NCBI RefSeq assembly: GCF_964656455.1
Contig: NC_135725.1
Coordinates: 52,397,688-52,461,687 of the forward strand
From: Halichoerus grypus
Lineage: Eukaryota > Chordata > Mammalia > Carnivora > Phocidae
DNA: 64,000 nucleotides
Reading direction: 5' to 3'
The notes below the pieces were generated by a model. The model was not told where the DNA came from. It searched no databases and saw only the letters and a list, made by a program, of their open reading frames with translations. Below are positions 1 through 11,084 of the stretch, piece after piece. A program made the position numbers and the translations under genes. The number at the start of each line of letters is the position of its first letter. Positions within the stretch are counted from its first letter, which is position 1.

Positions 1-124
1 ATGAAGAATCTATGTTAAAGTATGTTAAATAAAAAAGTTTGAACATTTATATAAATAATGGTTTCACCTAAGGTCAGTTATGTTTCAGTAAATTGGGTTG
101 GGTGGGGCCCAGCTTTATGGTAAA

Positions 125-700
125 GTTTTTGTTTTAAAATGAACATTATTGCAGTGTAATTAATATGCAATAAAATGCACTTATTTTAAAAGTGTTCAGT
201 TCAGTGACCTTTTGCAAATGTACACAAGCATGTGAATACCATCTTAATTAAGACCTTCCTCTTATCCCAAGGAATTACCTTGTGCCTCTTTGTAGTCAGC
301 ACCCCAACCACTGCCTTCCCTGGCCTCAGTCAAATACTGGTCTGCTTTCTGTTACTATAACTTAGTTTTGCTTTCGCTAGAATTTCATATAAGTTGAATT
401 GTATAGTATATACTCTTTTGTGTCTTCCTTCTTTCAGTGTAATATTATTGATACTCCTTTGTTGTTGCATAAATCAGAACTTCATTCCTTTTCACTCCTG
501 AGTAGTATCTGTTGTGTCGATATTCATGATTTGTTTTTGTATTCTGTTACTGATGGACTTTGGGGCTGTTTCCATTTGGGGGCTGTTATGAATAAAGCTT
601 TCATGAACATTCTTGTTCAAGTCTTTGTATGGGCGTGTGTTTTTATTTCTTTGGGATAAATATGTAGAAGTGGAATTGCTGGTTAAAGGTTTTTCTTTAA
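125..700 (-). mobile_element. Old L1M-type LINE, 3' end fragment
   Basis: Read on the minus strand this resembles the end of ORF2 and 3' region of an ancient mammalian L1. Plus-strand hallmarks are the 'atttcatataa' block near 384, 'gtgtcttccttctttcagtg' near 420, 'ttatgaataaagctttcatg' near 586 and 'gtggaattgctggttaaagg' near 670, all familiar reverse-complement L1M segments. It is heavily diverged with no open ORF2 frame. A CAN SINE is inserted at its left-hand (ORF2-ward) edge at 716. The exact subfamily (L1MB to L1ME) is not resolved. Confidence 0.6.
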
Positions 701-715
701 AAATTTCTTTGTTGT

Positions 716-920
716 GGGGTGCCTGGGTGGCTCAGTCGGTTAAGTGTCTGCCTTTGGCTCAGATCATGATCCCAGGGTCCTGGGATCGAGTCCCACATCG
801 GACTCCCTGCTCAGCTGGGGGTCGGGTTCTTCCCTCTCCCTCTGTCCTTCCCCCACTTGTGCTCTCTCTTTCACTTGCTTTCTCTCAAATAAATAAGTAA
901 ATAAAAATCTTAAAAAAATA
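716..920 (+). mobile_element. CAN SINE (SINEC, tRNA-Lys derived), full length
   Basis: The head 'ggggtgcctgggtggctcag' holds the tRNA-like A box, and 'gggatcgagtcc' is the B box. A CT-rich stretch follows and it ends in 'aaataaataagtaaataaaa'. It is flanked by a perfect 15-bp TSD (aaatttctttgttgt) at 701-715 and 921-935, so both ends are certain. Confidence 0.95.
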
Positions 921-935
921 AAATTTCTTTGTTGT

Positions 936-1420
936 ATTTGTTTTATTTTGCTTGTTTATTTGGTGATTTGGTCTATTTTAGCCTCAAATAAATACCTCCC
1001 CATTTGTAAATCAACCATTAGATCAAAGTTCTTCTGGTAGAAAGGAGCCATTGTCTCATTTTCTTTTTATCTAGTTGATATTTAAATTGTCAGACTCTGG
1101 CAGTAGTCCAGATCCACTGCAATTTCTTTTGTAGTGTTGCCTGTATTTCTGGAAACTGGAAACTTGTCCTAGTTCATAAAAGGATAAGAGGAAATACTCT
1201 CTCTGTTAAAGTTTAGAAAGACAAAAATTGGAGGTAGTGGGGCAATTAAGAGTCAGGATCATCAGCATATGAATTGGGTGGAAAGACACCATTAGGCAAA
1301 AGGAGTAAGATGGATACAGAGGAAGGAGGCTGAAATCTTGAATAAATGCCAAAGTGTAAATGCTGAGTACAGAACAAGCTTCAAAATCATTCATCTTCAA
1401 GACTTTCCATTGTTTAAAAT
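936..1420. other. Non-repetitive stretch, nothing recognised
   Basis: Diverged AT-rich sequence between two SINEs. The first tens of bases may continue the L1M fragment. I see no gene, motif or clear repeat. Confidence 0.5.
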
Positions 1421-1431
1421 ACAAACATGTA

Positions 1432-1638
1432 GGGGCGCCTGGGTGGCTCAGTTGGTTAAGTATCTGCCTTCAGCTCAGGGTCCTGGGATCGAGCCCCACA
1501 GGGGGCTCTCTGCTCAGCCGGGAGCCTGCTTCTCCCTCTCCCACTCCCTGCTGCTCCCCCTGCTTGTGCGCTCTCTCGGTCAAATACATAAATAATATAA
1601 ATAAATAACATAAATAAAATCTTAAAAAACAAAACAAA
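1432..1638 (+). mobile_element. CAN SINE, full length
   Basis: The head 'ggggcgcctgggtggctcag' is intact and the tail is a messy 'aataa' tract with 'aaacaaaacaaaac'. The 11-bp TSD acaaacatgta is present at 1421-1431 and 1639-1649. The body lacks the usual 'ggtcatgatccc' segment, a small internal deletion near 1478. Confidence 0.93.
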
Positions 1639-1649
1639 ACAAACATGTA

Positions 1650-2480
1650 TCCTTACCCCGGGGTTCTTTAGAAACTTTCAGAGATGAAAACATTTAGGTA
1701 TATAGTACATTTCTCATGAAAAGAAAGTAGACATAGGGTGTTTTTTAATAGCACATTATGTTGGGTGTTAGGTCAGAGAATCCTTTCATGATGCTCAGAA
1801 ATCGTTCCCTTTTCTACAACCCCCCTTTTTTTTTCTTTCCTTCTCTTAAATCCAGATATAGGCTGGTTGATCTGCTGTATCTTGAAAAAAATGTCCTTTA
1901 ATATGGTGTTTTACTAAGAGTCTGTTTGCTTAAAAAGAACAGTTATTCAAATCAGTTCCAGTAAAATAGGTATGGAGAAGGTAGAAGGTTATATCACTTA
2001 ACTGAGGATAGGCAATGTGGCCAAGCTTCATGGGAGCTGGACCAGGACATGGAAAGCCATTGGGAACTCAGGGGTTCTCTGTCTCTGATTCTGCCATTCT
2101 CTGTATCTTGCTCTGGCTTCATTTCTCCTTCGCCTTGTCTCTGTAGTATAGTATGTTCTTTCCACTTTGTCATTCCCTGCAAGTCTCCTTCATTCTCTTC
2201 TCTACTGGATAGTTTAACCCGCTGATCCATAGCCCCTGCTTCTTATGAATAACATGGCTTTCCTTGACACCAACTCTGATCTCATCTCTCCGTGGCTTTC
2301 CAGCTTTTCTTGACCACAGTTTGAATGGATGGGAGTTTAAATGCTCAAGAGAGATAGAATCTAATTGGTAACAGGCCAGTAGATTTACAGGCATAGGGAC
2401 AGCTATCCATTTTTCATCCAGTACTTGTGGCCAGGGTGGGGGCAGAGTCAGAGAGTTCTAATCTGGCCGCCAAGTCCTTC
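1650..2480. other. No recognisable gene or repeat
   Basis: Ordinary intergenic-looking sequence of mixed composition. Short open frames on the minus strand (1994-2394) match no protein I recognise and have no splice context. Confidence 0.5.
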
Positions 2481-2497
2481 CCCTTTATTATTATTAT

Positions 2498-2694
2498 TTT
2501 TTAAAGATTTTATTTATTTGACAGCGAGAGAGACGAGAGAGGGAACACAAGCAGGGGGAGCGGGCAGAGGCAGAAGGAGAAGCAGGCTCCCCGCTGAGCA
2601 GGGAGCCTGATGTGGGGCTCAATCCCAGGATCCTGGGATCATGACCTGAGCCGAAGGCAGACGCTTAACCGACTGAGCTACCGCGGATGCCCCG
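2498..2694 (-). mobile_element. CAN SINE, full length
   Basis: It starts with the reverse-complement tail 'aaagattttatttatttg' and ends with 'ccgactgagctaccgcggatgcccc', the inverted head. A TTA-type microsatellite (2486-2503) abuts the tail. The TSD is imperfect (a 'cttcccctttat'-like block on both sides). Confidence 0.92.
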
Positions 2695-2930
2695 CCCTTT
2701 CCCTTTAAATAGCAGACATGAGTGGGGCAGCTTAAGGGAAATTTGGGCATAGCAGGCTCATTGAATGAGGTGTCCACTGTGAGTGGACTTGTACTTACTG
2801 GAAGTGGTGGAAAACCTGTCCTCTTAGGCAGTGATCATATAATGCTAAAGTCCAGTAGATGGGCAGACCAGCAGGCCAGTGGACCAGAGCTGCCACACTA
2901 AGCAGTCATGATGAAGTTTTAGAATATATG

Positions 2931-3640
2931 TGAGGTTTGGTGGGGTGAGGTCTGGAGCCGATGACCAAGAGAGAAATCTTGAGACATCTTTGGTGCAAAA
3001 TGGTGGTTTTTTAAAGCACGGGGACGGGACCCGTGGGCAGAAAGAGCTGCTGCCCTGTGGTCTTGCAGAGTGGCTGATTATGGACTCAGGAGTTGGGGAG
3101 GTGAGGACAGAGGGGATGTTCAGAAGGACTGTCATATGCTAAAGAAGACTGTCAGAATAATGGAGACCTGGTTATTGTCAAGCCAAGGCTGTTTTTCTCT
3201 CTAATGAGGCACTGACCTGAAGACAGTTGGGAGTTTTCTGGAGGAGTGTTACACTGACCACACATCCTTGTCAATGGGCTTTTTTAGGTTTAGAAGAAAT
3301 TCAATTTTATTTACATTTCCTTCCGCCTCAGCCTCCCTTAATTTTATGGAGGGGAGGGTGATGTTAGGGCTTCAGGAACTGAGTTATGTGTCCCTGGAAG
3401 TTAGGCTATTGATAAGAAAGCTTCTTCCTTGTAAATCACTAGGACATTTGTAAACTGAGGGAGACTCCTGTCCTGCAGGACTGTGATCTCTATCAGTTAA
3501 CCATTTGTTTTTCCTTTAGGGCAGCCAGGAGTGCCTGAGGAATGTCACATATATCCCTAGGGGTAGGGATGTAGGGTGCTAGCTTCTGCTTTGTCCTCAG
3601 GTAGCCTTCTGCTTCCTCATCAAACTTCAAACTTCTCATT
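2931..3640 (-). mobile_element. Carnivore-type ERV class I solo LTR (diverged)
   Basis: Read on the minus strand this has the layout of a gammaretrovirus-like LTR: a long U3, a TATA-like 'cataatcagcc' box, then an R region with 'gggcagcagctctttctgcc' and 'gtgctttaaaaaaccacc'. The last looks like a decayed AATAAA poly(A) signal. The U5 reads 'tcaagatttctctcttggtc' then 'cggctcc' and ends in a CCTCA-like 3' end. No gag, pol or env sequence lies on either side, so it is a solo LTR. The U3 start is uncertain (about 3619-3640) and I could not find a matching TSD. The family name is not certain. Confidence 0.6.
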
Positions 3641-4268
3641 TGGAAAGAACATTCTTTCCTCATGTCTAATTAAAATTGGCTAGATTGCCAATGGCCTGCT
3701 AACTGATTTGACTTAAAACAGCTACTATTAATGAGCACTGGATGAAACATAAAGAAGGAGCAAAGATGTGAGTCAATTTAAGGGATAGTGTCTCATGATC
3801 TGTAATAGTAATAAAGAAAATACCTGATTTTGGCTGGGTCTGTGGAGTTGTCCTCACACTATCTGACGGTTTAGGAGCCAAGCTGTGAAGCTGAAACCTA
3901 TATTTGGACTAGTGTAATGTTTCATAATACGTGAGTTTAATGGAAGCCAGTGATCAGCTTTGAGTTACTTGTCTTTAACTCGTCAGGGTGTAAATGGGCT
4001 TCAAGGTAATTTTTAATCTATATGTAAATTAGCTATTTCTGTAACAACCATAGTATGAATTTGAGTGTGTGCAGAAAAGAGGGATTGGATGCAAGCAATA
4101 TTTTGAAAATAATGTCAAGAAGGAGGCTGTACAATTGATACATGACATTCAATGAATTTGAATATAGGTTATATTAGGATGCTTTCAATGAAATTATTGT
4201 CATTGAAAATTTTCTGAGGCTGATAATACATGAAGTAATGTGTAGAACAGAGAATGAAAATAAGGTTT
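3641..4268. other. No recognisable gene or repeat
   Basis: AT-rich single-copy-looking sequence between the LTR and the next SINE. I see nothing in it. Confidence 0.5.
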
Positions 4269-4279
4269 TATTGTTGGTT

Positions 4280-4488
4280 TTTTTTTTTTTTTTTTTTTAA
4301 GATTTTTTTTATTTATTTATTTGAGAGAGAGAGAATGAGAGAGCAAGCACATAAGAGGGGGGAGGGTCAGAGGGAGAAGCAGACTCCCTGCCGAGCAGGG
4401 AGCCCGATGCGGGACTCGATCCAGGGACTCCAGGATCATGACCTGAGCCGAAGGCAGTCGCTTAACCAACTGAGCCACCCAGGCGCCC
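4280..4488 (-). mobile_element. CAN SINE, full length, young-looking
   Basis: A long T run (inverted A tail) is followed by a near-consensus body and the head 'ctgagccacccaggcgccc'. A perfect 11-bp TSD tattgttggtt is at 4269-4279 and 4489-4499. Confidence 0.95.
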
Positions 4489-4499
4489 TATTGTTGGTT

Positions 4500-6173
4500 G
4501 TTAAACTGTGTTAAAGGTCACACAGTTTTCCATTAGAGATCTTCCATTTGGCAGATTCTATATAAAAGTTGATTGAATTTTTACTGAATTCATTTTTTAC
4601 TCAGATAGTAGAGTGACTTAAATTCAAACTCTTGTTTTCTGATACAAAATAATATGCTTACCTATTATTTAAATCTAGGTTTATAAGTAAATATGCTTTC
4701 ATATATTTATACCTGTAGTGTGATGTGCTAAAAATCACAGAAACCTCAATTTTTCCTAATTTTAGTCAGAAGGAAAGCTGTATTAATATTTTATATCCTA
4801 AATCATCTAATCAATTCTTTTTAAACGAACAGTGTAGCCCAGGGAAATGTTCTGAAGGATATTAATAAAAATTACAAGTGTTCAAAATTCATTCTGAAGT
4901 TCAGGGACTGTTAGTCTCCAACACAGTTGTCAATTACAAGGAACAGACTAGAAAGCACAGAAGGATACAGACTGGGTCATTATGGCTACCATTTTCTAGT
5001 CTCTAATAGTTTAGTTAAAAGGAAGGTGGGAAATTGTATTGGGGGTCGTGTCTATACCAAAATTAATTGGTAACTTCAAAACAAAACCTAGGCCTCACCA
5101 CCTGAATTCTTTTAGTTAAAACTGGCTTTAATTCAGTATGCTTTGAATATATTTTGGGGGGGGGCAGTTAAATACATTTGCCAGTGATTTGAATCATTAT
5201 CATTAGGCTTGATCTACATCTAAAATACCAAATCATTGTCATTAAGATCAATGTTAAATCCCCTTAGGAAGAAAGAACTTCTGTACTTTACCAACTTATT
5301 ATTTTGATTGTCCAGGGATGTTAAGCTCCCTGGTTCTTTAAATATTAACTCAAAGAATTTTTAAAATTCTGACTTTATTTGTATTTATATAACCCCCTGG
5401 AGTTTAACTACTGTGCTGGATAGTTCTCACTGTGAAGTGACTCTCATGCAATTGTATTCTTGCTGGGAAATGATTTTATTGCATAAGAAAATGAATGAGC
5501 AGGGACCAGTGAGCTGTGTCTGCTGATGGACTATAATTTGCCAACTGTGATGTCAAAGCAGATTTGAGATTTGTGACAACAGTTGGTGATTGCACTGCTC
5601 TGCAGTTCCGTGGCAGCAATGAACCATGCCAGGCACAATCTCATTCCACGTTTTGCACATGTAGGTTTAGCTTACATAGTTATATGTGGAAAGCTTTCAT
5701 GGGCACAGGGAATACTGGCTGGAATTATTGTTTTGGTACCGCATGTTTCATTACTGATGGCGCTGAAATATATTTCTCCATTGTCTGGAAGGAACAGTTG
5801 TACCCAGTTCTATCAAAGAACAGATAGAAAGGGAATGTTCACACTGTCTATATTAGAGGCTACATACTACCTGGCACAAATGATAGCTATTATTATTACT
5901 AAACCCACCATCAAGGTTTTCTGATAGCATTGCCTTAAAAAATAAGACAGATGGGTTGTCTGTTAACTTATACACTACTTTTACGTAGCCTGTCTTTCAG
6001 AGCTCAAAACAGTTTGGTGTAAACCAAGTTGATCTGGCTGCCTTCTGAAGAAAGGGGCACTTCTGCATAGGGTTCTCCTCACACTCACAAAATTCAGAAG
6101 ATAGCCTGGTGGTTTTGGCAGCCACATTCTTTGAGAGAGTATTTGTGAGCCAGGTGCCCCAGGAAAAAATGGT
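4500..6173. other. Unique-looking sequence, no gene supported
   Basis: AT-rich sequence with a G9-10 run near 5156-5165. Two overlapping open frames at 5564-5924 translate to peptides I do not recognise and lack a good splice context. I see no clear interspersed repeat in this 1.7 kb. Confidence 0.45.
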
Positions 6174-6784
6174 GCTGGTGGTAGGCAGACTTTTGGCCCC
6201 CGTGAACTTTGCCCTCTGATGGCATGCTGTGGTTATGTGACATGGCAAAAGGGACTTTGCAGATGTAATTAAGATGAAGACTTTAACATAAAGAGGTTAT
6301 CCTCAGTTACCCACGTGGGCTCAATCGAGTTACATGAGCCTTGAAAAGTAGAGAACGTTCTGGTGTCAGAGAGACAAAATCAGACAAATTTTAAGCATGA
6401 CAGGGAGTCTACTGCCATAGCTGGAGGGGACCACATGGAGCGTGAGAAAGAATGTGGGCAGCTGTTAGGGGCAATAATCGTCTTCCCCCCCCACCCCGTA
6501 CCCCAGGCTTATAGCAGCAAAGAAATGGGAACCTTAGTCCTACAACCACAAGGAACTGAATTCAGTCAACAATCTAAATGAACTTGGGTGCAGATTCTTT
6601 CCCAGCACCTTGAGCAAGGAATACAGCCCTACCAAGACTTTGATTTTGATATTGTGAGACCCTAAGGAGAGGACCCAGCCCAACCCACATAGACTTTTAA
6701 CCTTTAGAGACTGTGAGAAAATATATTTGTACTGTTTTAAGCCACCAAGTTTGTGATAGTTTGTTAGAGCATCATCAGGAAACA
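6174..6784 (+). mobile_element. MLT1-like (ERVL-MaLR) LTR
   Basis: The hallmark U3 segment 'ggcaaaagggactttgcaga' followed by 'tgtaattaag' is at about 6245. Near the 3' end 'gttttaagccaccaagtttg' (6736-6755) precedes 'gatagtttgttagagc'. The layout and length fit a MaLR LTR of the MLT1 group. It is old and has no internal sequence attached. The middle holds a C-rich run near 6485. Confidence 0.6.
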
Positions 6785-6884
6785 AATAGTATCCATTTGT
6801 AAGACATCCCCAGATGTAGTTCTGGTATTTCCACTGGTCAGATTCTGTCTACATCCCTGTCTTATATTCCTCACCATTTAAGTT

Positions 6885-7020
6885 AATTCTCCTATGACTA
6901 TGACATGTATGCCATCCTACAACATGTTATAACATCTATTAGCATCCTGTAACTTCTATGAGATATATGATTACTATAACATCCTGTGATAACCTATAAC
7001 TTCTATGATGTACACAAAAT
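6885..7020. repeat. Degenerate internal repeat
   Basis: Variants of 'ataacatcctgtaacttcta' recur three to four times (6916-7006), separated by similar 'tatgaga/tatgatg' links. This is an imperfect minisatellite-like tract. Confidence 0.5.
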
Positions 7021-7695
7021 GCACCTACAAAGGTAGGATGCATGGCTGGGGAAGTTACTCATCTGATCTAAGTAACCTGTATCTCTGGGAATGACTGAAT
7101 TATATCAGTATGTTTTAAAAATATGCCATCTCCCTCCCACCTTCATACTTTCTGCTGACAGTCTCTTCCTGCTAAGCAATTGATTTTTGGTAGCCTGCAA
7201 TTTAGATTTAGTAGACTGAAATTTTTCATATGAGACCATAATGTTAGGCTACTTTAAGGTTGTCATTAACAGACTCCAACACTACTTGCTCAGAGAGAAT
7301 TGCCTCTCTTTGGTCCACTTTAGCTCAGAGAGCAAATTAACTCATTTGTTTACTCAGAAATTTGCTTCTGGAGTTAGATGGGAAGGATGTGAGTTTACAG
7401 CTGAGTTAACTACGGCTAGGAGAGCCCTTTCCATTAATTGCTGGCTATTGCAAGAAGCGTGTGATGTCCATTATTTCTGTTTCCTTTGCCAATTTGTGAA
7501 AACACCCGGAGGTTTAATAAGTGAATGTGCCTTTGCATCCTGAAATAAATAAGCAGGGCAGCCAATTAAGGATACATGCACATAAATAAAAATTATTTTC
7601 CACATTTGTGCCTGCAAAAAAAAAAAAAAAAAAGACTTAGATGGCATTTGTAAAATTTTCCCCAAAATGGTTAGTGTTGGGAGGTTCACTGGAAT
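7021..7695. other. No recognisable gene or repeat
   Basis: Single-copy-looking sequence with an A run at 7616-7633. The open frame at 7241-7543 has no recognisable protein. Confidence 0.45.
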
Positions 7696-7734
7696 TAGGA
7701 AGGGCATTTCCTCATCTGTGGAGTCACAGAGCTG

Positions 7735-7860
7735 TGTGTGAATCCCAATTCCATCACTTATTGGTATGTGATGTTGATTGAGTTACCTAGCCTCTCTAAC
7801 CTCTTCACCATGGTGATAAGGACCTATCTCTTGAATCTGTAAAGTACATGACACAGTTCT
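7735..7860 (+). mobile_element. MIR SINE fragment
   Basis: The order 'gaatcccaattccatcactt', 'gttgattgagttacctagcc', 'ggtgataaggacctatc' follows the MIR core ('gaatcccagctctgccactt', 'gggcaagttacttaacct', 'ggataataatacctacc'). Confidence 0.7.
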
Positions 7861-8086
7861 CCCAAATACCATTCATGGTGGTGCTTTCACCAAGACAGTC
7901 TGTGGTCAACACCTTTTCTTTGATAGTTCTCCACACATAGCGCATTTTATGTGAAACATTAAGCTAATGGGAATCTCAGAGATGAGGACTGGATGTATAT
8001 GGAAGCTATCCTGTGTAGGTTCTTGGAATAATTAATGTAGAAATGTCACTGACATTTGCCCCCTAGAGCCAAATTATTTTGAAAAG

Positions 8087-8249
8087 TATTTATTTATTTT
8101 AGAGGGAGAGACACGAGTATGAGTGGAGGAGGGGGAGGGGGAGAGAGAGTATCCCAAGCAGGCTCTGCACCCGGCTCATCTCACGACCCTGAGATCATGA
8201 CCTGAAATCAAGAGTCAGACGCCCAACCGACTGAGCCACCCAGGCACCC
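8087..8249 (-). mobile_element. CAN SINE, older shorter subfamily
   Basis: The tail is 'tatttatttattttagaggg', then a GA-rich block and 'ctgagatcatgacctgaaat', ending in 'ctgagccacccaggcaccct'. A 7-bp TSD 'tgaaaag' is at 8080-8086 and 8250-8256. It lacks the longer CT-rich insert of the young subfamily. Confidence 0.88.
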
Positions 8250-8256
8250 TGAAAAG

Positions 8257-8880
8257 CCTTTAAATATAATTTTTAAAATGTTTGTTTCTCAGGTACTATC
8301 TATGATATGTTAATATCATGTCTTTCAAGTCAAGTCTCAAACTTGAATCTGAAGTTATTTCTTGAGCATCTGAGAATAGAAATTGAACTTCCATATGCTG
8401 TGTTTATGATGGTAGTAGGGCATGTCAAGATAGGTCTGAACAGAAAAAAATTTAACATTTTCTGAGGATCTCAGAGAGAGAACTATCTTTTTAAATAGAG
8501 TACTGATATTTTTCCTTTGCTAGAAACTTACATTGCAAAAAAACATTCTGTTTGTTAAAACCTACCTTCTTTTTCTGCTTAGATAAGTATCTGTCCTGCC
8601 AGAGGCAAGTTGGAAATTTGTTCTTTATCTTAGTAGAGGACATTATGCTGATCACTTTAAGGTAAAGAGTTTCATTGTCTTCTAAACAATAGTTTGTCAG
8701 ATAAAAAAGCATATTATTTTCTTTTTAAAAATAACTTGAAATATGAATAATCTTAGGTGAGTTTGTCTTAGCTAGCAGAGAAGGCATGTTAAACTGTTTG
8801 CAACAAATAAAAGACATTTTTTATAGAAGGTGGGGAAACCTACCATCTCAGAAGTATTGAATTTAGAGTCAAAAGTCATG
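8257..8880. other. No recognisable gene or repeat
   Basis: AT-rich sequence. The small minus-strand frame at 8491-8712 encodes a lysine-rich peptide I do not recognise. Confidence 0.45.
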
Positions 8881-9136
8881 AAAACCCAGAATTCACCCTA
8901 AGTCCCCTGTCTGTCTCACTCCAAACACTCAGTGTCATAAGTTCTATACCTTCTTCCTCTTTCTCATCTGTTCAATCCTGTCTCCTCCCTCCCACCCCAC
9001 ACTTGTCGTCTTTCTTCACATCTCCATTTTCTCTTGCCCTAGACCTTGCCAAGTCTTCTAACTGGTCTCCCTTTCTCCCTTTTCCCATCGTTGCTCCTCC
9101 CCTGCCTCCCACCACAATTCATCTCTACAGGTGTGT

Positions 9137-9216
9137 TTTGTTTTGTTTTGAGAGAGACCGCATGTGAGCAAGTGGCAGTGGGGGTAGGGGATGGGCAGAG
9201 GGAGAGAGAGAGAATC
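9137..9216 (-). mobile_element. Truncated CAN SINE, tail-side portion
   Basis: 'gagagagaccgcatgtgagc' and 'gggcagagggagagagagag' are the GA-rich part of an older CAN SINE. The rest is missing where the next SINE begins, so the second SINE appears to have landed in, or replaced, the first. Confidence 0.6.
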
Positions 9217-9391
9217 TTTTTTTTTTTCTTTTTTAAAGATTTATTTATATATTTTAAAGAGAGAGAGAGAGCAGAGGGAGAGAGAGTCCTAAGCAGACTT
9301 CATGCTAATTGTGGAACCCAACTCAGGGCTCTGTCTCATGACCCTGAACCTGGGCCAAAATCAAGAGTCGGTTGCTTTGCCATGCCAGGGG
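9217..9391 (-). mobile_element. CAN SINE, diverged
   Basis: T run, 'aaagatttatttatatattt', GA repeat, 'tctcatgaccctgaacctgg', 'aaatcaagagtcggttgctt'. The head is decayed ('catgccaggggct'). Confidence 0.75.
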
Positions 9392-9844
9392 CTCATGATC
9401 TGGCCTTTGGCCATTTCTGTGTTTTTAACCCTACCATCAAGCCCCCTACCAACTCCATGCCAGAAGTAGCTTGCTATTTTCAGCATCTACCAAGCTGTTT
9501 AATTCTCTGTATCTTTGCTCACCCTGCTTTGATGATCCTTTCCACTCCCATTTTCCTTATAAACATTCATCTTCTAGACTGAGCTCAATGCTAACTCTCT
9601 GATTCTCTTTGCCTAAACCACATAAAACTGACTACTCGCCTCCTCAAGTCTTCTCTATATTTTGTAGAGACTTCTGGACATAGCGCCAGTCATATTTTAT
9701 TGCATTTGTTCACACGGCCATTTCCCACTTCCAGACTTAATCTAAATGCGATTAAAGCTGTATCTTATCTACCCAGTAGTAATGTGCTTGGCATCTAGCA
9801 TGCACTTGTCACATATCTGTGGAAAGAAGAAAAGAATGGAAAGA

Positions 9845-9967
9845 CCCGGGATGGAGCCATATGCTTGCCAGGTCTATGAATTCAGATAAGACACATAACC
9901 TCTCTGACCTTAATTTTACTCACCTGTAAAATGACCATAACATTGTCAACTTTTTCCATTGTATTTA
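9845..9967 (+). mobile_element. MIR SINE fragment
   Basis: 'cagataagacacataacctc' followed by 'cctgtaaaatgaccataaca' matches the MIR core (acttgggcaagt, taacctctct, cctcatctgtaaaatggg). It is interrupted on the right by the CAN SINE at 9968. Confidence 0.7.
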
Positions 9968-10179
9968 TTTGTTTATTTTTAGATTTTATTTATTTATTTG
10001 AGAGAGTGTGAGCAGGGGGAGAAGCACAGGGTAAGGGAGAAGTGGGGGGAGAGAATCTCAAGCAGACTCCACATGGAGTGAGGATCCCGAACTGGGCCAA
10101 TCTCATGATCCTGAGGTCATGACCCCTAAGCCGAAATCAAGAGTCAGATGTTTAACCAACTGTGCCACCCAGGCACCCC
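9968..10179 (-). mobile_element. CAN SINE, full length
   Basis: Inverted tail 'agattttatttatttatttg', GA-rich region and terminal 'ctgtgccacccaggcacccc'. The 13-bp TSD tccattgtattta (9955-9967) is repeated with one change at 10180-10192. Confidence 0.93.
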
Positions 10180-10289
10180 TCCATTGCATTTAGAAGAAAA
10201 CCAATCATACATAACCTCTAAGCACCAGCCCTATATATCATCTGCTATCTGCTTTCCTCTGGGACTTCATTTCAGGTCTCTAGCCCCCT

Positions 10290-10985
10290 CTGTTCCCAGT
10301 TTTCCAGAGGAATTTGCCTTCTGATAGTTCACAGAATGTGCCAAACTGTTTTCTCACCCTTCCCAGCCCCCTTGCACATATCACCTTTGCACTTGCTGAT
10401 TCCTCTAAATGGGAGGCACCACCCCAAACTTTACAGGGTTGCCTGCTTCTCATCAAACATCACCTTCTCAGGCCTTGACTAATCCCCTCTCTAAAGTAGG
10501 TCTCTCCATGTTATGCTTGGTTATATTTTTTATTTTCTAGTATTCTTTTTAAAATTTATTTATTTATTTATAAAGATTTTATTTATTTGAGAGAGAGAGA
10601 GAGACCACAAATGGGGGGGAGAGAGACAGAGGGGGAGGGAGAAGCAGACTCCCCACTGAGCAGGGAGCCTGACATGGGGCTCTATCCCACGACCCTGAGA
10701 TCATGACCTCAGCCGAAGGCAGGCACTTAACCAACTAAGCCACCCAGGTGCCCCTCTTTTTTTTTTTTAATAACTCCATAGTTTGTACTATAATATATAA
10801 AATATACATTTGTACTAAATATATATTTAGTTTTCTGTTTTGTTTAATTTTTTGCTTGTATTCCCCACTGTAATGTCAACTCTAGCTGAGCGGGCAAAGA
10901 GAATATTGGTCCTATTTACTGTTTCACTCATAGGGCCTGACACATAGCAGACACTTCGTAAATATTTGTTGATGATATGGAACTA
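10290..10985 (+). mobile_element. L2 LINE, 3' end
   Basis: 'catcaccttctcaggccttg' (10459) and then, after the inserted SINE, 'ccactgtaatgtcaactcta' (10865) match L2. The terminal 'gggcctgacacatagcagac' and 'taaatatttgttgatga' are the standard L2 3' end. It is old and non-coding. Confidence 0.75.
10551..10754 (-). mobile_element. CAN SINE inserted in L2
   Basis: 'taaagattttatttatttga', GA repeat, G-rich patch and 'ccaactaagccacccaggtg' head. It splits the surrounding L2. TSDs are blurred by flanking T runs. Confidence 0.92.
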
Positions 10986-11084
10986 ATCTCTAAGGTTGAT
11001 TTTGAAGACCAGGTACAGTATGTGAGTGACGTTTATAAACCAAAAGCACTACATAGATGCGAAGCAACGTTATTATCATAACCG

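Larger units (their letters stand above)
8890..9840 (+). mobile_element. L2 LINE 3' region, interrupted
   Basis: 'cttctaactggtctcccttt' (9055) and 'ccatcaagccccctacca' match familiar L2 3' sequence. The pattern continues past two inserted SINEs with 'acttctggacatagcgccag' (9668) and a decayed 'cttggcatctagcatgcact' tail (9788). The CAN SINE pieces at 9137-9391 split it. Confidence 0.6.

Noticed and set aside
5564..5924. Two overlapping plus-strand frames (87 and 113 codons)
   Set aside because: The 113-codon peptide is hydrophobic and at first glance membrane-like, but I recognise no family and no splice sites. Kept only as unique-looking sequence.
6209..6222. CTCF-like word 'tgccctctgatgg' on the minus strand
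   Set aside because: At least one key position is wrong, and it lies in an old MaLR LTR. Much weaker than the site at 61152.
9046..9582. 178-codon open frame on the plus strand
   Set aside because: It reads through L2 and two inverted CAN SINE pieces, so it is a by-product of repeats.
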